Shown: positions 57,371-64,000 of the stretch, in pieces
Numbering within the stretch: position 1 is the first letter of the stretch
Layout: every line of letters starts with the position of its first letter
DNA from: Achatina immaculata
Lineage: Eukaryota; Mollusca; Gastropoda; Stylommatophora; Achatinidae
Direction of reading: 5' to 3'
DNA length: 64,000 nt
Assembly: GCA_009760885.1 (NCBI GenBank)
Contig: CM019704.1
Span: 10,376,303-10,440,302, forward strand
The notes under the pieces: model-generated
What the model saw: only the letters and a program-made list of their open reading frames with translations
What the model was told of the DNA's origin: nothing
The model's database searches: none
Position numbers and translations under genes: made by a program

Positions 57371-57590
57371 CTAGTACTGTTTCTTCTAATACTACTTGTT
57401 CATGTAAATGCTGACCTTTCTCTCTCAGCTGGCGCTGGTCAGATCTTCCAGCATAAACATATGACGGGGATGGAAAATATTAAAGTGCTTTCTCAAGTAT
57501 TCGGACTTGGCTCAAGAAGAACTATTATCAGCAGACTTGGCCATCATGGGTGCTTGTTGATGAATAAACTTGTTTCTAAATGTTTTCTTT

Positions 57591-57749
57591 TCATCATCAC
57601 CATCACCACCACCGTCGCCACCATCATTATCACCACCACCGCCACCATCACCACCACATACACCATCACCACCACCACTACCACCACCATCGCCACGACC
57701 ACCACCGTCATTATCATCACAGTCACCATCACCGCCACCATCACCACAT
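57591..57749. repeat. (CAC/CAT)n low-complexity tract
   Basis: Imperfect CACCAT and CACCAC triplets. Confidence 0.95.
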
Positions 57750-58414
57750 GATCTAGCGTTACTTCCATTTTAGAACATAACATTGTGGTTGAGTAGCACG
57801 ACAAAACAACAACAGATCTCGATCTTTCATGTTTTCCATGTCTTCTGTTGATGATTTTCTATCGTGCTCTCTCGTCGGACTCTCCGTTATTGACAGTTTG
57901 CCTACAACTGTAATGAAAACCATGCTTCAGGGGTGAGAGAACTAGCAGGGACTACTCGAGGAGCAAAGTTAGACCTAGTAAAAGAGATATACACAAAACT
58001 AGAATATGCTGTGACAGCATTCAGAACTAAGCACATCAAATTAGACGAAGTCGAGTTTCCAGGACACCAGTAAAAGAACTATACAGCAGGGAGGCAGATT
58101 CAACAGCTAGAAGAAAAAGAGGAGGGACCTTTTACGACACTGTTGCTAACAGAGAAGTTGAAGAGGTTAGAAGATAGCATCATGTATGATCGTGTACACA
58201 GCCAGGGCAAAGAAAAACTGGAAAGAACAAATTTCATCCAAAGAGCAAAGAAACTCACACCAGACCACTCAACACATACACGCATGCATGCAGACAGACA
58301 GAAATCCTGTCCAATCATTAGACAGAAATCCTGTCCAGTCATTTAGCATATTCTCTCTATGAACTTCCGCCACCAATACCAATATCTAGAAATATAAGAA
58401 CGATAAACAGTGGG
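57750..58414. other. Unassigned spacer
   Basis: Contains a direct repeat of CAGAAATCCTGTCCARTCAT at about 58,300-58,342. No gene was recognised. Confidence 0.3.
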
Positions 58415-58679
<265 letters not shown>

Positions 58680-61200
58680 CCATTTGTACACGAAATTCTC
58701 ATGGAACTCGCCTCTACTATCGACTCATTTCACTTCTGGACCACACAACTAGACATCACAGTCTGGCCAAGAAAATAGGAGAGACGTACGGTGTGAAAGA
58801 CGCAGATATGGCAGTCTAACCGCAAACAGTGACACAACCAACATTCTTTTCAGAGCGGACGCAGAAGTAGGTTAGCAGCTCCCGCCAGCACTAATTTTCT
58901 TCAGAAATCATTTAGCAAGAATTCAGTTTTCACATGCATGTTATCATGTAAGTGACTGAGCTAGATGACATCAACTGTCACGACCACCTCCAACAAAACT
59001 GGCAGCTCCAGACATGAGCATACGCGTAGACAAGTGACAACGTGTGAGGCCGTGACAAGAAATAAACAGCCAAGATTAGCAGGCCAATTAACAACTAAAA
59101 ACAAAACCAAGAAGACACGGACTACTTGAGCGAAGATAAATGATTGTTGCCGCTAGTTTATGAACTGCTCAGTGTATCTATCTCTGAACTCGCTCTAAGC
59201 ATTCATTTACATGCCAGCAAGTCAGGAAACGGTGAAGCGAAGACTGATGAATATGATGATGCTTCGTAGATGGCAATATTTAGCGTTTTCTTTCACTTCA
59301 TGTGATGACTTTCATCTTATTCCGCCATCTTCTTGTACCTTCTCTGTCAGCCCCCCCCCTCCCCGCTCATGTAATCTTCTAGCTGTTGATAAATGTACAC
59401 GTACCCTCCTGTATCATCATGATTACCTGTTTAATGGTCGCTAATCAGTTAACGCTTTTCATTTACTTTGACATTGCAGTTAGACGGGTTTATCTGGTGA
59501 AGGATAATCATTGTTTGTTTTCTTGCGATTCGGAACAAGTCCTTTCTCTCCACAAATATGTCGTGTTTTGTTTGTGTATGTAATCCTCGAAAAAGGCTCA
59601 CTCCGAAATATTGAATGTTGTATCGTTTTTCATTTATACATTATCATCTTACTCTCATACTTTCTATTCGTTTTTTCTCACTTACTCACTCCCTCTGCCG
59701 CATTGTAAAACAGCACCATACACCTCTATCTACATTTATGATCACTATCACCCATCACTCCAGCAATATAGCTGTCCCCACAACGGCACCAACTACCAGA
59801 GGCACACTTTTTTGAATGCCATCACAACAACAAGAATAACATCATCATCAAGAACAATACCTCTGCATGCAAGGTTAAAAAAAAAAAGATCAATTTCCTT
59901 GTTTCCCTGCCATTAAGGCATATACAGTGTTAGGCTTGTATTTTCACGACGTTCGGCACATGAAAGTGTGATGTACTATGGCATGTACAAAGGTTATTTC
60001 TTATCTGCTGGCAAGGGCCTGTACTACGACAGTAAGACCGGTGAAGGAATATTTCTGCCTAGTAGAGCATCCTTCAGTTCCATTATTGCACTAGCAGTAG
60101 ATGAGGGTTTATGAAACTTAATACCAAAACTGGGTGTAAGAGATGCCACGATAGCAAGTTCACCAGGTGCAGAGAAAACACAAAATATACACAGATCACT
60201 TATTTTATGCATAGATAATACCATCATGGAAAATTGTTGTATTGATAAGATGTTGAAATAGAAGTCTGACCTTACAGGTATGTGAGAATAGATCAAAGAT
60301 TGATCTAATAACGCATGGAAATTCTGTGTATGGATTTCACAACTTCCAACTTGATTACCGCCGCGCGCAGCAAAGTCGTTACATGTGGATAAAACATGCA
60401 AGCGCTCATGAACGATCTTGTGATGTTCCTGCTGTTTCTTTAGTGTTGTTAGCTTGCCAACAGGGCCGTCGTGGTTTCTCTTTACCGGGTGTATAATCTA
60501 CGGTTTTTTTTTCTTCATCATGTTACCCTCACTGTCTGTGCATACATCTGCTGGTATATGCAAATGTCGGCTCGCTTGCTCCTTTATATGTATTTGTAGG
60601 GCGGACATGCTAATTCTGGATCTTTTTAAGTTAAACAAGAAATGGAAACTTGTCTGTGGGGGGTGCGACATTTGTCCCTATTCTCTCAGTGTAGGCTAGG
60701 ACCAAGTCCATCACCTTTGGGCTGTCTGTGCTTGACAGCCTGTTTTCCGTTCATTCGGTCAGAGACGTATGTGAAGTACAGATGTAATGCCACTGCTACT
60801 GTGTTTGTGTTCCTCCTCCCCCAGCAGACTGCCTGTTTGTGTTTGCTTTGTGTTACTTGTCTGTTTTTACATGTTTTTTACCTCAGTCGTCTGTGTTTAT
60901 TTTGCTTGTGTATTTTTGTTTTTTGTACTGATATACTGTGACACGCGTAGCGCAGACTATTTGGCAGCTGTACAGAGAAAGCGCACCGTCCCGTCCCGTG
61001 TTTGTAGAGCAGTTTACAGAGATGTAATACATGGTGTTACAAGACGGTGTTAATGGTTAACAGACAAGCATGAATCCACCAGCTGTGCTCTCTTATTATA
61101 CAGAGACCAGATCTTAGTGTAACACAGCTCAAGGTTGCCAATATTGACAGGAAACCATTGTAGCAGCGGTAAGAAAATATACATACATTTTAATGACACC
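58680..61200. other. Unassigned spacer
   Basis: No confident gene. The minus-strand frame 60024-60401 (125 residues, with SIMELKDALLGRN-like and CNDFAARGGNQVG segments) continues loosely downstream and may be an old transposon fragment, but I cannot name it. Confidence 0.3.
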
Positions 61201-61206
61201 GCCACC

Positions 61207-61265
61207 ACTTCTTCTTCTTCTTCTTCTTTTTCTTCTTCTTCTTCTTCTTCTTATTATTATTATTA
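61207..61265. repeat. (CTT)n(ATT)n microsatellite
   Basis: CTT triplets followed by TTA/ATT triplets. Confidence 0.95.
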
Positions 61266-61494
61266 TAAAAAAGTCGCAAGCATATGGTGTTTATAACAGA
61301 CTTGGGGATGTCATTGATGTACATGTGTGGATCATAATGAGAGCTGTTCAGCAAGCTCCACCACCATGCATGTCGAGCTCAAGCTTTGTTAGGTGATCTG
61401 CTACTTGCATGAACCCTAGGAAGAGGAGGAGTGTGTTGACCTGATTTGGTTCGCTGGCCCTGACAGTTAGGTCATTCCGATATGTATAAACTAG

Positions 61495-63240
61495 GAAAAA
61501 TGTAGGAGCAGCTTTATTACTTAACAACTACAAAGTTGTGACGTTTCGGCGTAAGCCTTAATCGTACAAAAATATACAGGACGAAGAAATAGAGAGAGGA
61601 GATAAAGTATAGATTCACATGAATACTATTAAAAGCAAAATAAGAAAAAAATTAAATAGAGTACTTAGCTGTAAGTTGTAAGATGTGGCTTGTCCGGCGG
61701 TTTGTGCCAGGAATGGATTTAGTAGAACGTGGAGACTGTTTAAATGGAAAATGGAGACCTGTGATATGTGGTCGGTGGATTGTAACTGGGGGTGGTGGAT
61801 GGGGAACCATGGAGGGGAGAGAGAGTGATACAATGGTGACCTAGCCAGGAGAAGGTGAAATAGATGATTAGGGAAGAGGGGTTGCAAAGTGATGCTGTGA
61901 GGAGGTTTGACAAGTAAAAGGAGTGGAGCTTAGTGGAGAGGTACTATAATGATCGAAGAGAATGTTAAATATAGCTGAACAGCGAGTTTAACCCGTGTGG
62001 CTGCAGCGTCCCATGATTATGCATCAGTTCTCAAGCGCCAGGCGGCTTGTGTCATCTGCGTGACATTGTTTGATGGCTATTACCAGAAAATCAGATTTGC
62101 CTTGTGGTTGGGCCATTGAAATAATTTGGGACTGGTTTCGAAGCATGCTGGGCGATGTCGTACAGATGTTTTTGCATGCGGTCCCCTAATCTGAGGCCAG
62201 TCTCACCAATATATGTTATCCTGTATCTTTTTGCAAACGATGACATATATCACATTTCGGGACTCGCATGTGAATCCCTCATGAAGAGTGAGGATAGTTT
62301 TGGGAAAGGTGATCGTTTTCGTTTCCCAGACTACCACGCAGTGGGGGCGGTTACATTTTCTGGTGCTCTGCTTCAAGTGGCTGTGGACAAGGATGTCCAT
62401 AAGGTTTGGCTCACGTTTGTATGGCAACAGGGGTTGATCAGAGAAAATGTCGTGAGTGTCGGGGTCGAGTTGGATTAGCGGCAGATGACGATAAAGAATT
62501 TTCTTAACCATCTGACCATGCGGGTGGACAGGCAGTACTAACTTAACTTTTTCCTGAATACTTCTTTGCGGTTCACTAGTTGTTTACAGTTGAAGGCTTC
62601 ACGAAGGACATTTTCTGGGTAGTGGCGATGACGGAAAAATTATAATAACTTGTTGGACTGATCTATACAGTTCAAATTATCATGACATATGCAGCGAAGA
62701 CGGAGGAGTTGGGAGTATGAGATGGAGTTCTTACAGGCTTCAGGATTGGAGGAGGTGTAAAGCAAATAGGTGTGGCTGTCAGTGGGCTTGTAAAATACAG
62801 AGGTGACAAGCCTGTTTGTGCCAACAGAAATTTTTAATGTCTAAAAAGTTGACAGACGTGTCAGAAATTTCACAAGTGAATTTTGTGTTATTATTGAGTG
62901 AGTTCGCGAATTCAGTAAATTTTTTTTAGCTATTCCTGTGGCATACTTGTTATTCCAATGCCATCATCGATGTACCTTTTATAGAATTCTGGAAGTCTGC
63001 CAGTGTAGGGTTCCCATAATTTGACTTTTAGAAAGCCCATAAATAGACATACATAACTGGGACTCATTTTCTTTCCCATGGCAACACCACTGATTTGCTC
63101 GAAGTATTCGCCGTTGAATTCGAAAGAATTTAGGTTTAGTACTACTTTACTGCAGTGCTTCATGTATAGTTGTATACTTATACACTGATTATAGTGTGTT
63201 AACGAGGTCATTCCGATAGTCCAGGCACCCTTGCTCATAT
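61495..63240 (-). mobile_element. Penelope-like element, truncated and mutated
   Basis: On the minus strand the frame 62930-63238 holds RT motifs NSFEFNGEYFEQISGVAMG and FYKRYIDDGIG, diagnostic of Penelope-like RT. The frame 62203-62511 holds a linker with CNRPHC and the GIY-YIG endonuclease start (GFTCESRNVIYVIVCKK). A frameshift at about 62,205 leads into TYIGETGLRLGDRMQKHLYD, the second half of the nuclease core. The 3' end at about 61,500-61,580 carries a short hairpin and GAAACGTC. RT motifs before the VAMG block are missing, so it is 5'-truncated. Confidence 0.88.
61540..61575 (-). ncRNA. Hammerhead-like motif remnant
   Basis: Minus-strand sequence GATTAAGGCTTACGCCGAAACGTC has a 3-bp stem (GGC/GCC) followed by GAAA and CGTC, as in the minimal hammerhead ribozymes reported in Penelope-like terminal repeats. 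The CUGANGA box is not conserved: the aligned bases are ACGATTA, with three key positions altered. It is unlikely to cleave as it stands. Confidence 0.35.
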
Positions 63241-63800
63241 TTATATGATTTAAAATATAATGCTGTGTTTGTTCTTATTTGTATCATCATTATTGCTATA
63301 GCAGCGGCCGTGATGATTGTCTCCCCACTCTGAGTTGGCAGCCATTCAGTAGTGGCGTAGACGAATTCCAAATCTTTATTCATTTGTGTTAGGGGCGAAG
63401 GTTCATTTGTAAAGGGCTTGACGTTGAACGGTGTTACTCATCGCTGTAGAACTTAATGCTGTACATAAGCTCAGCGTGATCAAGAAACCCACATGGAGCC
63501 TAGCTCCAGCCACTATTCCTTCTCCATAACCGGATTAGCTGGCTTGGTATTCTTTTTCAAAGCTTTCCAGGCTAAAAAGTGTTTCACTTTATTCCCTATC
63601 TCTTTATATCTTAATCTTGTTTTTGTTCATTTGAGCGCATTGTACAGCCTTCCTCCCCGAAACATCAGTTCTCATCAGACGCAGAAAGCCATGTCACAGA
63701 TAGAATAGAATTAAGCTGCTTATACTCTGCTAGACAAAACAGTGTACTTAATGTTACGGTGAGTGAACTGGCATACACGCGTCACCTGTCTCCTCATAAT

Positions 63801-63802
<2 letters not shown>
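63241..63802. other. Unassigned spacer
   Basis: A minus-strand frame (63189-63383) overlaps the Penelope element and may include its degraded 5' part. No other feature. Confidence 0.3.
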
Positions 63803-63869
<67 letters not shown>

Positions 63870-63925
63870 GCAACAACAACAACAACAGCAACAACAACAA
63901 CACAACAACAACAACAACAACAACG
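63803..63925. repeat. (CAA)n microsatellite
   Basis: CAA triplets over about 120 bp with two GCA interruptions and one CA shift. Confidence 0.97.
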
Positions 63926-64000
63926 CATCTACCTGTTCATTGGCTCAGTCAGAGTTTCTGTCTGTTTCACCTTCATCCACCTGGCTGACTGATATCAGGT

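Noticed and set aside
56921..57751. 276-residue poly-Leu/Pro/Thr frame
   Set aside because: Generated wholly by ACT/ACC/GCT trinucleotide repeats, open in several frames on both strands; no gene structure.
63660..63695. Second hammerhead-like CTGATGAG near the Penelope element
   Set aside because: CTGATGAG is on the minus strand while GAAAC is on the plus strand, so both core boxes are never on one RNA.

Overview
The window is nuclear DNA from a eukaryote, almost certainly a metazoan and most plausibly a mollusc or another lophotrochozoan. The grounds are an AT-rich background, spliced protein-coding exons with GT/AG sites, several LINE families, tRNA-derived SINEs, a mariner and a Penelope-like element, and very many microsatellites and minisatellites. 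The molluscan assignment is an inference; nothing here fixes the species.

Only two host genes can be supported. The first, at 13,550-15,031 (+), is a single coding exon of 493 residues with a spliced 5' UTR. It has a Ser/Ala-rich N-terminal half and a helical C-terminal domain resembling the C-terminal region of uncharacterised SAMD3-like proteins. The second is a first coding exon at 46,291-46,535 (+). It encodes a charged coiled coil and ends in a consensus splice donor; the rest of that gene lies in or beyond a very long intron that contains three large minisatellites.

The rest is mostly repeats. I separated six LINE families by 3' tail and C-terminal protein sequence and named them A, B, C, E, F and H, plus family D, an I-type element with RT and RNase H. 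Copies: A at 41-140, 8089-8396, 34829-35257 and 39982-40899; B at 2698-3568, 3973-4305, 30925-31788 and 41745-43612; C at 33949-34765 and 35945-37330; D at 10801-12788; E at 53152-54850 plus a tail at 56362-56384; F at 9330-9900 and 43625-43740; H at 44205-44829 plus a tail at 51779-51800. Many are bounded by target-site duplications visible by eye. DNA transposons are a complete but mutated mariner (28251-29544) and a non-autonomous hAT element (3739-4587) that was later hit by a family B LINE. A Penelope-like element lies at 61495-63240 on the minus strand.

Minisatellites are exceptionally dense. At least 18 different arrays, with units of 22-59 bp and unrelated sequences, cover roughly 12 kb, near one fifth of the window.

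The most unusual items are: an 841-bp GC-rich element without coding capacity (6892-7732), flanked by a perfect 11-bp target duplication and carrying the same 3' terminus as LINE D, so probably mobilised by it; an apparently perfect 631-bp tandem duplication bounded by GA microsatellites (51,894-53,125); and a Penelope element with a decayed hammerhead-like motif at its 3' end.
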